Both the position numbers and the translations under genes were made by a program. A model generated the notes under the pieces. That model saw only the letters and a list, made by a program, of their open reading frames with translations. It was not told the origin of the DNA and searched no databases. This document shows, piece by piece, positions 10,978 to 20,118 of a DNA stretch of 64,000 nucleotides. Within the stretch, counting starts at the first letter, position 1. The number at the start of each line of letters is the position of its first letter. Source of the DNA: Laribacter hongkongensis DSM 14985 (lineage in GTDB: Bacteria > Pseudomonadota > Gammaproteobacteria > Burkholderiales > Aquaspirillaceae); contig NZ_AUHR01000006.1 in assembly GCF_000423285.1 (NCBI RefSeq), positions 1 through 64,000 of the forward strand, written 5' to 3'.

Positions 10978-11532
10978 TTAATGAGTTGACTGCATGGTCG
11001 AATGCAACAGCTTGTCGGTATAGGCAATGGCAGCAGCCGAAACCAAGAAAGCCAGATGCAGCGCCAGTTGCCATTTGATCGTGTGCTCCGGCAACTGCCC
11101 GGCATTAATGAATGTCTGCAACAGGTGGATCGAGGAAATGGAAATGATGGCCATCGACAGCTTGACCTTCAGCACCGAAGCATTGACATGATCCAGCCAC
11201 TCCGGCTGGTCCGGGTGATTATCCAGCCTCAGGCGTGACACAAATGTTTCGTAACCGCCCACCGTCACCATCAACAGCAGGTTGGCAATCATCACTACGT
11301 CGATAAGTCCCAGCACTGTCAGCATGATCTCGATTTCAGTCAGCCGTGACAACTGCGTCAGCAGCTCCCACAGCTGGCTGAGAAACTTCCATGCATACAC
11401 GCCCTGCACCACAATCAGTCCCAGATAAATGGGAAGCTGTAGCCAGCGGCTCCAGAAAATGACCTTGCCCAGCCGGGAGGCTGGAACCGGAGTGGCCGGC
11501 AAGGTCGCAACAGAAGGCAGTCGATCGCTCAT
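10978..11532 (-). CDS. UPF0114 (YqhA-like) inner membrane protein
   Basis: A 184-residue predicted membrane protein of the UPF0114 family; function unknown. Membrane segments at about residues 33-50 ([21 protein letters not shown]), 70-90 ([20 protein letters not shown]), 123-143 and 155-172. The motif [25 protein letters not shown] is typical of the family, and the following [18 protein letters not shown] is also conserved. It lies 24 nt after metF on the same strand and so is probably co-transcribed, though no functional link is known. Confidence 0.85.
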   Translation of the reverse strand: MSDRLPSVATLPATPVPASRLGKVIFWSRWLQLPIYLGLIVVQGVYAWKFLSQLWELLTQLSRLTEIEIMLTVLGLIDVVMIANLLLMVTVGGYETFVSRLRLDNHPDQPEWLDHVNASVLKVKLSMAIISISSIHLLQTFINAGQLPEHTIKWQLALHLAFLVSAAAIAYTDKLLHSTMQSTH

Positions 11533-11556
11533 AAAACCATTGATGTTGAAGGAAAA

Positions 11557-12390
11557 TCACAAACCCAGACGCTGGCACAGCGTCGAAATCGATCCGGCAG
11601 CATTCAGGGTGTAGAAGTGCAGCCCGGGTGCACCGCCCGACATCAGGCGATCACAAAGGTCCGTTACCACATCCAGCCCCAGCGCCCGGATCGAATGCAC
11701 GTCATCGCCATAGCCCGCGAGTTTCAGCCGCAACCAGCGTGGAATCTCGGCTCCGCACAGATCGGAAAAACGTGCCAGCTGACTGAAGTTGTAGATCGGC
11801 ATGATGCCCGGCACGATCGGAATGCCCACTCCGCGAGCTTCTGCCTCGTCCACGAAACGGAAATAGGCATCGGCATTGAAAAAATACTGCGTGATCGCCG
11901 AATTGGCTCCTGCCTTGACCTTGCGTGCAAAGGCATCCAGATCGGCCTGCGCACTGCCGGCCTGCGGGTGGTACTCCGGGTAGGCCGCCACCTCGATATG
12001 GAAATGGTCGCCGTAGTGCTCGCGGATGAACGACACCAGTTCATTGGCGTAACGGAACTCTCCCACCCCCCCCATGCCCGAAGGAATGTCCCCGCGCAGC
12101 GCCACCACATGACGAATGCCATGGGCACGATACTCGTCCAGGATGGCGCGGATGTTGTCTCGCGTAGAGCCGATGCAAGACAGGTGCGGAGCCGCAGCAT
12201 GGCCTTCGGCCCGGATATCCAGCACCGTCCGCAACGTTCCCTCACGCGTCGTGCCTCCGGCGCCAAAGGTCACGGAAAAAAAACCCGGCTTGAAGCGGGC
12301 CAGCTGCTTGCGTGCCGTCGCCAGCTTGGCCCGTCCCTCATCGGTCTTGGGCGGAAAAAATTCAAAACTGATCGTAGGCGTGGCACTCAT
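11557..12390 (-). CDS. metF: Methylenetetrahydrofolate reductase
   Basis: A 277-residue FAD enzyme reducing 5,10-methylene-THF to 5-methyl-THF, the methyl donor for methionine synthesis. TIM-barrel motifs: ISFEFFPPKTDEGRAKL, FFSVTFGAGGTTREGT (catalytic Glu in FEFFPP), HVVALRGDIPSG, and AITQYFFNADAYFRFVDE. Usual length (about 275-296). A GGAG ribosome binding site precedes the ATG. I looked for an S-adenosylhomocysteine riboswitch in the 136-nt upstream gap and saw no convincing match. Confidence 0.96.
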   Translation of the reverse strand: MSATPTISFEFFPPKTDEGRAKLATARKQLARFKPGFFSVTFGAGGTTREGTLRTVLDIRAEGHAAAPHLSCIGSTRDNIRAILDEYRAHGIRHVVALRGDIPSGMGGVGEFRYANELVSFIREHYGDHFHIEVAAYPEYHPQAGSAQADLDAFARKVKAGANSAITQYFFNADAYFRFVDEAEARGVGIPIVPGIMPIYNFSQLARFSDLCGAEIPRWLRLKLAGYGDDVHSIRALGLDVVTDLCDRLMSGGAPGLHFYTLNAAGSISTLCQRLGL

Positions 12391-12475
12391 CCGGAAACTC
12401 CGTCATTCAATTAGATTGTCCCAACTGTGCCGCAAGCCCTGCATGCAGGCAAGCAGGTGAAAGGCATATGCAAAT

Positions 12476-12507
12476 GACAAACAAAGGCCCCCGCCACAGC
12501 GGGGGCC
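12476..12507 (-). terminator. Terminator at the end of the nuo operon
   Basis: A perfect 9-bp GC stem (12486-12494 with 12499-12507) and a 4-nt loop, followed on the minus strand by TTTGTTTGTC. It starts 20 nt after the nuoN stop and closes the complex I transcript before metF. Confidence 0.8.
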
Positions 12508-12526
12508 CTGAGTTGCGGCGACAGGA

Positions 12527-13987
12527 TTACAGCGTGCCCAGCGACTGGCGTACGGCTTCTAGGCACAGGGTGTACAACCCGTTGGGCAGGATCCCCAGAC
12601 CCAGCAGCACGAGACCGTTCACGCCCAGCACCAGTTTCATGTCCCCGCCGACCGTCAGTGCATCGCCCGCACTGCCGGTTGCCTCATCAAAGTACACCGC
12701 CTTGACCACACGCAGGTAATAGAAGGCACCGATCAGCGACATCACCACGCCAACCACGGCCAGCCAGGTCAGGCCAACGTTCACGGCGGCTTCCAGCACG
12801 GCGAACTTGGCATAGAACCCTACCAGCGGCGGGATGCCGGCCATCGAGAACATCACCAGCAGCACCAGCAAGGCATACCAGGCATTCTTGCGGTTCAGCC
12901 CCTTCAGGTCATCCAGCGTTTCACAGTCAAACCCGGCACGCGACAGGGCCAGCAGCACACCGAAACCAGCCAGTGCCATCAGCATGTAGGTAATGGCGTA
13001 GAACATTGCGGCACTGTAACCGGCCGGCGTCGCAGCCAGAATGCCGATCAGCATGAAGCCCATGTGCGAAATGGTCGAATACGCCAGCATGCGCTTGATG
13101 TTGGTCTGCATGATGGCCGCCAGATTGCCCACCACCAGCGAGGCAATTGCCAGCAGGATCAGCATCGGTTGCCATGCCACGGCCGCCGGTTCCAGCGCCT
13201 GCGCCAGGAAGCGGATCACAAACACGAATGCTGCCAGCTTCGGGGCCGAACCGACAAACAGAGTCACGGCCGTCGGAGCACCCTGGTATACGTCAGGCAC
13301 CCACATGTGGAACGGTACCGCGCCCAGCTTGAACGCCAGACCGGCCACGATGAAGACCAGCCCCAGGCTGACCAAGGTCACGTTGGCATTGCCGGAAGCA
13401 ATCGACTGGGCCACGGCCACGATGTGCAGCGACTGGGTACCACCGTACACCATCGAAACACCGTAGAGCAGCAGGCCAGAGGCCAGCGCACCCAGCACGA
13501 AGTACTTCATTGCCGCCTCGGTGGCCGGCACCGATTCACGCGACAGCGCAATCAGTGCATACAGGGCCAGCGACAACAGTTCCAGACCGATATACAGCGT
13601 CAGCATGTGGCTGGCCGACACCATGACGCACATGCCCAGGAGGGCAAACAGCATCAGGGTAAACAGCTCGCCCTTGAGAAAGCCGCGGTCAAAAGCGTAC
13701 TGGCGGGCATAAATCATCGCGACACCCGTCGCCACCACCAGCCCCAGCTTGGCTACGCTGGCAATCGGGTCAGCCACGTACATGCCGCTGAAAGTCAGCA
13801 CCGGGTACGGCAGCCATGCAGCCAGCGTGGCTGCACCGGTTGCCACCAGGGCCAGCATCGACAGCAGATAGGTCACACCGCGGCGTTCGCCCTTGACGAA
13901 CAGGTCGATGATCAGGATCGCCGACACCGCGATGAGCAGCACGATCTCCGGCATGGCCGGCATCAGGTTCAAATCAGCCCAACTCAT
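12527..13987 (-). CDS. nuoN: NADH dehydrogenase subunit N
   Basis: A 486-residue antiporter-like proton-pumping subunit of respiratory complex I, with about 14 membrane helices. The proton_antipo_M core is visible: SHMLTLYIGLELLSLALYAL (the TM5 Glu region), AFKLGAVPFHMWVPDVYQGAP (TM7 Lys region) and KRMLAYSTISHMGFMLIG. Last gene of the operon, 30 nt after nuoM. Confidence 0.97.
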   Translation of the reverse strand: MSWADLNLMPAMPEIVLLIAVSAILIIDLFVKGERRGVTYLLSMLALVATGAATLAAWLPYPVLTFSGMYVADPIASVAKLGLVVATGVAMIYARQYAFDRGFLKGELFTLMLFALLGMCVMVSASHMLTLYIGLELLSLALYALIALSRESVPATEAAMKYFVLGALASGLLLYGVSMVYGGTQSLHIVAVAQSIASGNANVTLVSLGLVFIVAGLAFKLGAVPFHMWVPDVYQGAPTAVTLFVGSAPKLAAFVFVIRFLAQALEPAAVAWQPMLILLAIASLVVGNLAAIMQTNIKRMLAYSTISHMGFMLIGILAATPAGYSAAMFYAITYMLMALAGFGVLLALSRAGFDCETLDDLKGLNRKNAWYALLVLLVMFSMAGIPPLVGFYAKFAVLEAAVNVGLTWLAVVGVVMSLIGAFYYLRVVKAVYFDEATGSAGDALTVGGDMKLVLGVNGLVLLGLGILPNGLYTLCLEAVRQSLGTL

Positions 13988-14017
13988 TTGATGGATTTCC
14001 TTCCTGCAGGTCGCGCC

Positions 14018-15517
14018 TTACAGCAGCTTGCTCTGCGCCACATGGCTCAAGAGGTCATTGACGCTGGTGTGCATGATGTCGACGAACATCTGCGGGTACA
14101 GGCCCATGCCCAGCACGGCAACAGCCAGAATGCCCAGGATCAGGAATTCCCGGCCGTTGACATCCTGCAACTCGTCTACATGTGCATTGCCGGTTTCGCC
14201 AAACACCACACGCTTGTACATCCACAGCGTGTAGGCCGCACCAAAAATCAGCGTGGTCGCAGCAAAGAAGGCATACCAGAAGTTCACCTGCACGGCACCC
14301 ATGATGACCATGAATTCACCCACGAAGCCCGAGGTTGCCGGCAGGCCGGCATTGGCCATGGCAAAGAACAGGGCAAAGGCTGCGTAAACCGGCATCTTGT
14401 TCACCACACCGCCATAGTCGGCAATGTTGCGGCTGTGCATGCGGTCATACAGCACACCGATGCACATGAACATGGCCGCCGACACGAAGCCGTGCGAAAT
14501 CATCTGAACCAGCGCCCCTTCTACGGCCCACTGGTTCAGCTCACCGGCATCGGTGAACATGAAGAAGCCCAGCGTCACGAAGCCCATGTGGGCAATCGAC
14601 GAGTACGCCACCAGTTTCTTCATGTCGGTCTGCACCAGTGCCACCAGACCGATGTACACCACGGCAACCAGCGACAGCACGATCATCAGGCTCGACAGCT
14701 CGCGGGCAGCATCCGGCACGATCGGCAGCAGGAAGCGCAGGAAACCGTACGCACCCAGCTTGAGGGTGATGGCGGCCAGCACCATCGAACCGCCGGTCGG
14801 CGCTTCAACGTGGGCGTCCGGCAGCCAGGTATGCACCGGGAACATCGGCACCTTGACTGCGAACGACATGAAGAAGGCCACGAACAGCAGGATCTGTGCA
14901 GTCAGCCCCAGCGGAACGGCCTGGAACCGGGTGATCTCGAAGCTGCCACCGACCTGGAAGTACAGGTAGATGAACGAAACCAGCATCAGGAGCGAACCCA
15001 GCAGGGTGTAGAGGAAGAACTTGATCGACGCATACACGCGACGCGGCCCGCCCCATACGCCGATCACCAGGTACATCGGGATCAGCATCGCTTCAAAGAA
15101 CACGTAGAACAGCACGGCATCCAGCGCGGCAAACGCACCGTTGATCAGGCCGGACATGATCAGGAAGGCGGCAAAGTACTGCGCCACCCGGGTCTGGATC
15201 ACCTGCCAGCCCGCCAGCACTACCAGCAGGGTGGTAAAGCTGTTGAGGATGATGAACCAGACCGAGATGCCGTCAACGCCGAGGGCGTAATTGATGTTGA
15301 GGCTGGCAATCCAGGGTGCCAGCTCGACAAACTGCATGCCTCCGTGCAACGGCTGGAAGTTGAAATACAACGGCAACGAGACCAAGAAACCTGCCAAGGA
15401 CCCTGCCAGCGCAATCATGCGCGCAAGTCCGGCATTTTTCTCTCCCCCTGTCGCCAAGGTCAGCAACCCGGCCGCAATCGGCACCCAGATCACCAGACTG
15501 AGCAGATTCTCACTCAT
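14018..15517 (-). CDS. nuoM: NADH dehydrogenase subunit M
   Basis: A 499-residue antiporter-like subunit of complex I. Signature segments: DAVLFYVFFEAMLIPMYLVI (TM5 Glu), SFAVKVPMFPVHTWLPDAHV (TM7 Lys), MKKLVAYSSIAHMGFVTLG and EGALVQMISHGFVSAAMF. About 14 membrane helices and standard length. Follows nuoL by 39 nt. Confidence 0.97.
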   Translation of the reverse strand: MSENLLSLVIWVPIAAGLLTLATGGEKNAGLARMIALAGSLAGFLVSLPLYFNFQPLHGGMQFVELAPWIASLNINYALGVDGISVWFIILNSFTTLLVVLAGWQVIQTRVAQYFAAFLIMSGLINGAFAALDAVLFYVFFEAMLIPMYLVIGVWGGPRRVYASIKFFLYTLLGSLLMLVSFIYLYFQVGGSFEITRFQAVPLGLTAQILLFVAFFMSFAVKVPMFPVHTWLPDAHVEAPTGGSMVLAAITLKLGAYGFLRFLLPIVPDAARELSSLMIVLSLVAVVYIGLVALVQTDMKKLVAYSSIAHMGFVTLGFFMFTDAGELNQWAVEGALVQMISHGFVSAAMFMCIGVLYDRMHSRNIADYGGVVNKMPVYAAFALFFAMANAGLPATSGFVGEFMVIMGAVQVNFWYAFFAATTLIFGAAYTLWMYKRVVFGETGNAHVDELQDVNGREFLILGILAVAVLGMGLYPQMFVDIMHTSVNDLLSHVAQSKLL

Positions 15518-15556
15518 TTTTCGAACCTAGCTTTTCCTTTTGATTCATTCCGCCGC

Positions 15557-17572
15557 TTACACGCCGACCACAAAAACCGTCAGCAGCACAAGCACCCCGA
15601 TAACCATCGCCGTGGCATAGCTGTAGATAAAGCCCGTTTGCAGCTTGCGGGTCACCGCAGCCAGCGCACCGACCGCCTTGGCCGAACCGTTCACCACCAG
15701 ACCATCGATCAGCGTCTGGTCACCGGCTTTCCAGAAACCGGTTCCCAACAGGCGGGAACCCTTGGCAAACACCGCGAAATACAGCTCGTCGAGGTAGTAC
15801 TTGTTCTCGAGCAGACGGTAGAGCGGATTGACAGCCCTCTGGATGGCCGCAGGAATCTGCGGTGCCACCATGTAGAACAGGAAGGATGTTGCCACACCGG
15901 CCAGAGCCAGCCAGAACGGCCAGGTCTGCAAGGCATGCAGCCCCATGGCCAGCGGTCCGTGGAATTCCTCGCGCAGCACTTCCATGGCCGGGTGGGCTTC
16001 GGTATTGACGAAAATCACACCCTTGAAGAAGCTGCCGTACAGCATCGGATCGATCGTGAAATAACCCACGAGCACCGACGGAATTGCCAGCAGGACCAGC
16101 GGCAGCGTCACCACCCATGGAGACTCGTGCGGCTTGTCGTTCGGCCCCAGGCCATGATGTTCACCATCGTCGTGTCCATGATGTGCATGATGCCCCTTCT
16201 GCATCCAGCGCTCCTTGCCATGGAACACCAGGAAGTACAGCCGGAAGCTGTAGAAGGCCGTCACGAACACACCGATGTTGACCGCCAGATAGGCAAAGCC
16301 GGCTCCCGGCAGGTTCGATGCATGCACGGCCTCGATGATCGAGTCCTTGGAGTAGAAGCCGGAGAAGAACGGCGTACCGATCAGCGCCAGCGTTCCCAGC
16401 AGGCTGGTCAGCCAGGTAATCGGCATGTACTTGCGCAGGCCACCCATGTTGCGCATGTCCTGATCATGATGCATGCCCATGATCACCGAACCGGCAGCAA
16501 GGAACAGCAGCGCCTTGAAGAAGGCGTGGGTCATCAGGTGGAACACGGCCACGTTGTAGGCCGACACACCCAAAGCCACCGTCATGTAACCGAGCTGCGA
16601 CAGGGTGGAATAAGCCACCACACGCTTGATGTCGTTCTGCACGATGCCGAGAAAGCCCATGAACAGCGCCGTGATCGAGCCGATCACCAGCACGAACGAC
16701 AGGGCCGTATCCGACAGCTCGAACAGCGGGCTCATGCGCGACACCATGAAGATGCCGGCCGTCACCATGGTAGCGGCGTGGATCAGTGCGGAAATCGGCG
16801 TCGGGCCTTCCATGGAGTCCGGCAGCCACACGTGCAGCGGGAATTGCGCCGATTTGCCCATGGCACCGATGAACAGCAGGATGCAGGTCACCGTCATCAG
16901 CGACCACTCGACACCCGGGAACAGCGATACGGTTGCACCCTTGAGGGCCGGCGCATTGGCGAACACGTCAGCGTAATTGAGCGAACCGCCGAAGTGGTAC
17001 AGCACCATGCCGATACCCAGCGCAAAGCCGAAGTCACCGACGCGGTTGACCAAGAAGGCCTTCAGGTTGGCGAAGATGGCCGTCTGGCGCTTGAACCAGA
17101 AACCGATCAGCAGGTAGGACACCAGACCCACGGCTTCCCAACCGAAGAACAGCTGGATGAAGTTGTTGCTCATCACCAGCATCAGCATCGAGAAGGTAAA
17201 CAGCGAGATGTAGCTGAAGAAACGCTGGTAACCGGGATCGTCGTGCATGTAGCCGATGGTGTAGATGTGCACCATCAGCGACACGCTGGTGACCACCACC
17301 ATCATCATGGCGGTCAGGCTGTCGACCAGGAAGCCGACCGAGTACGTCTGTCCTCCGACGGTCAGCCAGGTGTAGACGTCACCGTTAAACGGTGCAGCGC
17401 CGTTCAGAAGATCGTTCAGCACCATGAAGGAACCCGCACACGAAACGGCCACCCCGAGGATGGTAATCACGTGCGCCGGGCGACGGCCGATTGCCCAGCC
17501 AAACAGGCCGGCAATGGCCGAGCCCACCAGCGGGCTCAGCGCAATCAGCAGATAGAGGCTTTGCTTGTCCAT
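15557..17572 (-). CDS. nuoL: NADH dehydrogenase subunit L
   Basis: A 671-residue, largest antiporter-like subunit at the distal end of the membrane arm of complex I. Core motifs: NNFIQLFFGWEAVGLVSYLL (TM5 Glu), GKSAQFPLHVWLPDSMEGPTP (TM7 Lys) and HAATMVTAGIFMV. The His-rich cytoplasmic or periplasmic loop GHHAHHGHDDGEHHGLGP is a local oddity. The C-terminal extension, about 150 residues, corresponds to the long lateral helix HL and final TM helix that clamps NuoM and NuoN. Confidence 0.97.
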   Translation of the reverse strand: MDKQSLYLLIALSPLVGSAIAGLFGWAIGRRPAHVITILGVAVSCAGSFMVLNDLLNGAAPFNGDVYTWLTVGGQTYSVGFLVDSLTAMMMVVVTSVSLMVHIYTIGYMHDDPGYQRFFSYISLFTFSMLMLVMSNNFIQLFFGWEAVGLVSYLLIGFWFKRQTAIFANLKAFLVNRVGDFGFALGIGMVLYHFGGSLNYADVFANAPALKGATVSLFPGVEWSLMTVTCILLFIGAMGKSAQFPLHVWLPDSMEGPTPISALIHAATMVTAGIFMVSRMSPLFELSDTALSFVLVIGSITALFMGFLGIVQNDIKRVVAYSTLSQLGYMTVALGVSAYNVAVFHLMTHAFFKALLFLAAGSVIMGMHHDQDMRNMGGLRKYMPITWLTSLLGTLALIGTPFFSGFYSKDSIIEAVHASNLPGAGFAYLAVNIGVFVTAFYSFRLYFLVFHGKERWMQKGHHAHHGHDDGEHHGLGPNDKPHESPWVVTLPLVLLAIPSVLVGYFTIDPMLYGSFFKGVIFVNTEAHPAMEVLREEFHGPLAMGLHALQTWPFWLALAGVATSFLFYMVAPQIPAAIQRAVNPLYRLLENKYYLDELYFAVFAKGSRLLGTGFWKAGDQTLIDGLVVNGSAKAVGALAAVTRKLQTGFIYSYATAMVIGVLVLLTVFVVGV

Positions 17573-17593
17573 GTTCTCTCTCTATTTCCCGGC

Positions 17594-17899
17594 TTAGCCC
17601 TTGAGTTGACCGAGATCCTCGACGTTGATCGTGGCGAGGTTACGGAACAGTACGACCAGGATCGCCAGACCGATGGCCGATTCTGCCGCTGCCACGGTCA
17701 GCACGAAGAACACGAAAATCTGTCCTGCCGTGTCACCGAAGTAGTGTGCAAAAGCAATGAAGTTGAAGTTCACCGCCAGCAGCATCAGCTCGATTGCCAT
17801 CAGCAGCACGATGACATTCTTGCGGTTCAGGAAGATCCCGAGCACGCTGATGGCGAACATCACGGCCGCGAGCACCAGATAATGCGTCAGTGTGAGCAT
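17594..17899 (-). CDS. nuoK: NADH dehydrogenase subunit K
   Basis: A 101-residue, three-helix subunit of the complex I membrane arm. Contains the two conserved membrane glutamates in [17 protein letters not shown] and [17 protein letters not shown]. Canonical length and position between nuoJ and nuoL; 25 nt after nuoJ. Confidence 0.97.
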   Translation of the reverse strand: MLTLTHYLVLAAVMFAISVLGIFLNRKNVIVLLMAIELMLLAVNFNFIAFAHYFGDTAGQIFVFFVLTVAAAESAIGLAILVVLFRNLATINVEDLGQLKG

Positions 17900-17924
17900 G
17901 AGTGTTTTCCCCTTGTTGCGGCGC

Positions 17925-18560
17925 TCAGGCGGCCGAGTCTTCGGTGGCCTGCTCTTCCTCGCGCTTGACCGCCTGCATCTTGACGATGCGTACGCGGTCT
18001 TCGCGACGAGCCATGACCTGCACTGCCGGATCCACCCACTTGGTATCCTTGCGGTTGCGCTGGGTCAGCGCGATCGCGGCCACAATGGCCAGCAGCAGCA
18101 GTACCGCAGCCAGTTCGAACGGATACAGATAGACGGTGTAGATCTGCCGTCCGAGATCCTTGACGTTCGAATAGTCTGCCGCCAGCGCCGCCGGAGACGG
18201 CATGTCGGACAGCCCGGCCGCCGGTGAGGTCAGCACGTAGGCCAGTTCGGCAATGAGCACGACCGCTACCAGCCCGGCAAACGGCAGGTGCTTCCAGAAA
18301 CCTTCCCGCAGTTTCTCGAAGTTGATGTCAAGCATCATCACCACGAAGAGGAACAGCACCATCACGGCACCGACGTACACCAGCACCAGCGCAATGGCGA
18401 GGAACTCTGCCTCGATCAGGAGCCAGTGTCCGGCGGACACAAAGAAGGCCAGCACCAGGTGCAGCACGGCATGCACCGGGTTCTTGGCAGTAATCACGCG
18501 CAGCCCGGCATACACCAGCAGGACCGACAGCGCATAGAACAGGATCAGCTGGAACGACAT
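17925..18560 (-). CDS. nuoJ: NADH dehydrogenase subunit J
   Basis: A 211-residue, five-helix membrane subunit. Conserved core: [40 protein letters not shown]. The hydrophilic C-terminal tail ([20 protein letters not shown]) extends beyond the last membrane helix by about 45 residues. Starts 8 nt after the nuoI stop. Confidence 0.96.
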   Translation of the reverse strand: MSFQLILFYALSVLLVYAGLRVITAKNPVHAVLHLVLAFFVSAGHWLLIEAEFLAIALVLVYVGAVMVLFLFVVMMLDINFEKLREGFWKHLPFAGLVAVVLIAELAYVLTSPAAGLSDMPSPAALAADYSNVKDLGRQIYTVYLYPFELAAVLLLLAIVAAIALTQRNRKDTKWVDPAVQVMARREDRVRIVKMQAVKREEEQATEDSAA

Positions 18561-18568
18561 GTCACCCC

Positions 18569-19051
18569 CTAGCGGTATTTGGCGTCGAGTTCACGGTTTT
18601 TCGCGATCTCGGCCTCGTACTGGTCACCAATCGCCAGCAGCATCGGCTTCGTGTAGTAGAGATCGCCCTTCTTTTCCCCGTGGAATTCGAAGATGTGGGT
18701 CTCGACGATGGCATCAGTCGGACAGGCCTCTTCGCAGAAGCCGCAGAAAATGCACTTCTGGTAATCGATCTCGTAGCGCGTGGTACGGCGGGTACCGTCA
18801 GCGCGCTGCTCGGAATCGATGGTGATGGCCATGGCCGGACAGACCGCTTCGCACAGCTTGCAGGCAATGCAGCGCTCTTCGCCGTTGGGATAACGGCGCT
18901 GGGCATGCAGCCCGCGGAAACGCGGCGATACCGGTGTACGTTCTTCCGGGTACTGCACGGTGATCTTGCGGCTGAACAGGTGACGCCCGGTCACTGTCAT
19001 GCCCTTGACCAGCTCCGCGAGCAGGAAGGTCTTGAAGAATTGCTTGATCAT
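18569..19051 (-). CDS. nuoI: NADH dehydrogenase subunit I (two 4Fe-4S clusters)
   Basis: A 160-residue ferredoxin-like subunit carrying clusters N6a and N6b in the peripheral arm. Two full CxxCxxCxxxCP motifs are present: [12 protein letters not shown] and [12 protein letters not shown]. The N-terminal amphipathic region ([20 protein letters not shown]) binds the membrane arm. 18 nt after nuoH. Confidence 0.97.
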   Translation of the reverse strand: MIKQFFKTFLLAELVKGMTVTGRHLFSRKITVQYPEERTPVSPRFRGLHAQRRYPNGEERCIACKLCEAVCPAMAITIDSEQRADGTRRTTRYEIDYQKCIFCGFCEEACPTDAIVETHIFEFHGEKKGDLYYTKPMLLAIGDQYEAEIAKNRELDAKYR

Positions 19052-19068
19052 GATGTCTCCACCGCCCC

Positions 19069-20115
19069 TTACTGCCAGATCGACAACGGGCTCATCATCC
19101 AGGCTCCAACCACCACAAGCCAGACGAGCGTCACCGGGATAAACACCTTCCAGCCCAAGCGCATGATCTGGTCATAACGATAGCGCGGGAAAGTGGCACG
19201 GAACCACAGGAAGAGGAACAGCACAAAAGCGGTCTTGGCAGCCAGCCACACGAAACCCGGAGCCCCCAGCACCGGAACCGATGCCGGCAGCGGCGACAGC
19301 CAGCCGCCGAGGAACATCAGCGAGACCATGAGCGAAATCAGGATCATGTTGGCGTATTCGGCGAGGAAGAACACCGCGAAGGCCATGCCCGAATATTCAA
19401 CGTGGAAACCCGCCACAATTTCCGATTCACCTTCAGCTACGTCAAAAGGCGCACGGTTGGTTTCGGCCACGCCGGAAATCAGGTACACGATAAAAAACGG
19501 GAAGAGCGGCAGCCAGTTCCACGACAACACCGAGCCACCCATCATGCCGTGGCCCTGCTGCTCGACGATCTCGACCAGGTTGAGCGAACCCGATGCCATC
19601 AGCACTCCGACCAAGGCAAAACCCATGGCGATTTCGTACGACACGATTTGTGCCGCCGAACGCATGGCGCCAAGGAAGGAGTACTTGGAGTTGGCGGCCC
19701 AACCAGCAATGATGACGCCATACACACCCATCGAAGTGATGGCCATGATGTAGAGCAGCGACGCATCGATGTTGGCCAGCACCAGATCCGGAGTGAACGG
19801 AATCACCGCCCATGCGGCCAGTGCCGGAGCAATGGACAGCACCGGGCCCAGCACGAACAGGCTTTTGTTGGCCTTGGTCGGGAAAATGATTTCCTTGCTC
19901 AGGAGCTTGAGCGCGTCAGCGATCGGTTGCAGCAGCCCTTTCGGACCCACGCGGTTCGGTCCTATCCGGACCTGCATGTAGCCGATCACCTTGCGCTCGG
20001 CCAGCGTCAGGTACGCCACGCAGCCCATCAGCGGCAGCACGATGGCGACAATCTTGATCAGGGTCCAGGCAGTCATGCCCAGTTCGGCCCCCAGCAGGGA
20101 TTGCAGGAGTTCCAT
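19069..20115 (-). CDS. nuoH: NADH dehydrogenase subunit H
   Basis: A 348-residue membrane subunit at the junction with the peripheral arm, forming part of the quinone site. Signature: [21 protein letters not shown], then [33 protein letters not shown] (conserved acidic loop) and FFLAEYANM. About eight membrane helices. Begins 3 nt after the nuoG stop. Confidence 0.97.
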   Translation of the reverse strand: MELLQSLLGAELGMTAWTLIKIVAIVLPLMGCVAYLTLAERKVIGYMQVRIGPNRVGPKGLLQPIADALKLLSKEIIFPTKANKSLFVLGPVLSIAPALAAWAVIPFTPDLVLANIDASLLYIMAITSMGVYGVIIAGWAANSKYSFLGAMRSAAQIVSYEIAMGFALVGVLMASGSLNLVEIVEQQGHGMMGGSVLSWNWLPLFPFFIVYLISGVAETNRAPFDVAEGESEIVAGFHVEYSGMAFAVFFLAEYANMILISLMVSLMFLGGWLSPLPASVPVLGAPGFVWLAAKTAFVLFLFLWFRATFPRYRYDQIMRLGWKVFIPVTLVWLVVVGAWMMSPLSIWQ

Positions 20116-20118
20116 GGC

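Noticed and set aside
12391-12526. Possible S-adenosylhomocysteine riboswitch upstream of metF
   Set aside because: The expected conserved core could not be read in the sequence; only a GGAG ribosome binding site and loose promoter-like hexamers are seen.
13064-17968. A 1634-codon open frame on the plus strand opposite nuoN, nuoM and nuoL
   Set aside because: It lies fully antisense to three certain genes, has no ribosome binding site, and reads as His/Gln/Arg-rich low-complexity sequence, the usual shadow of GC-rich membrane protein genes.
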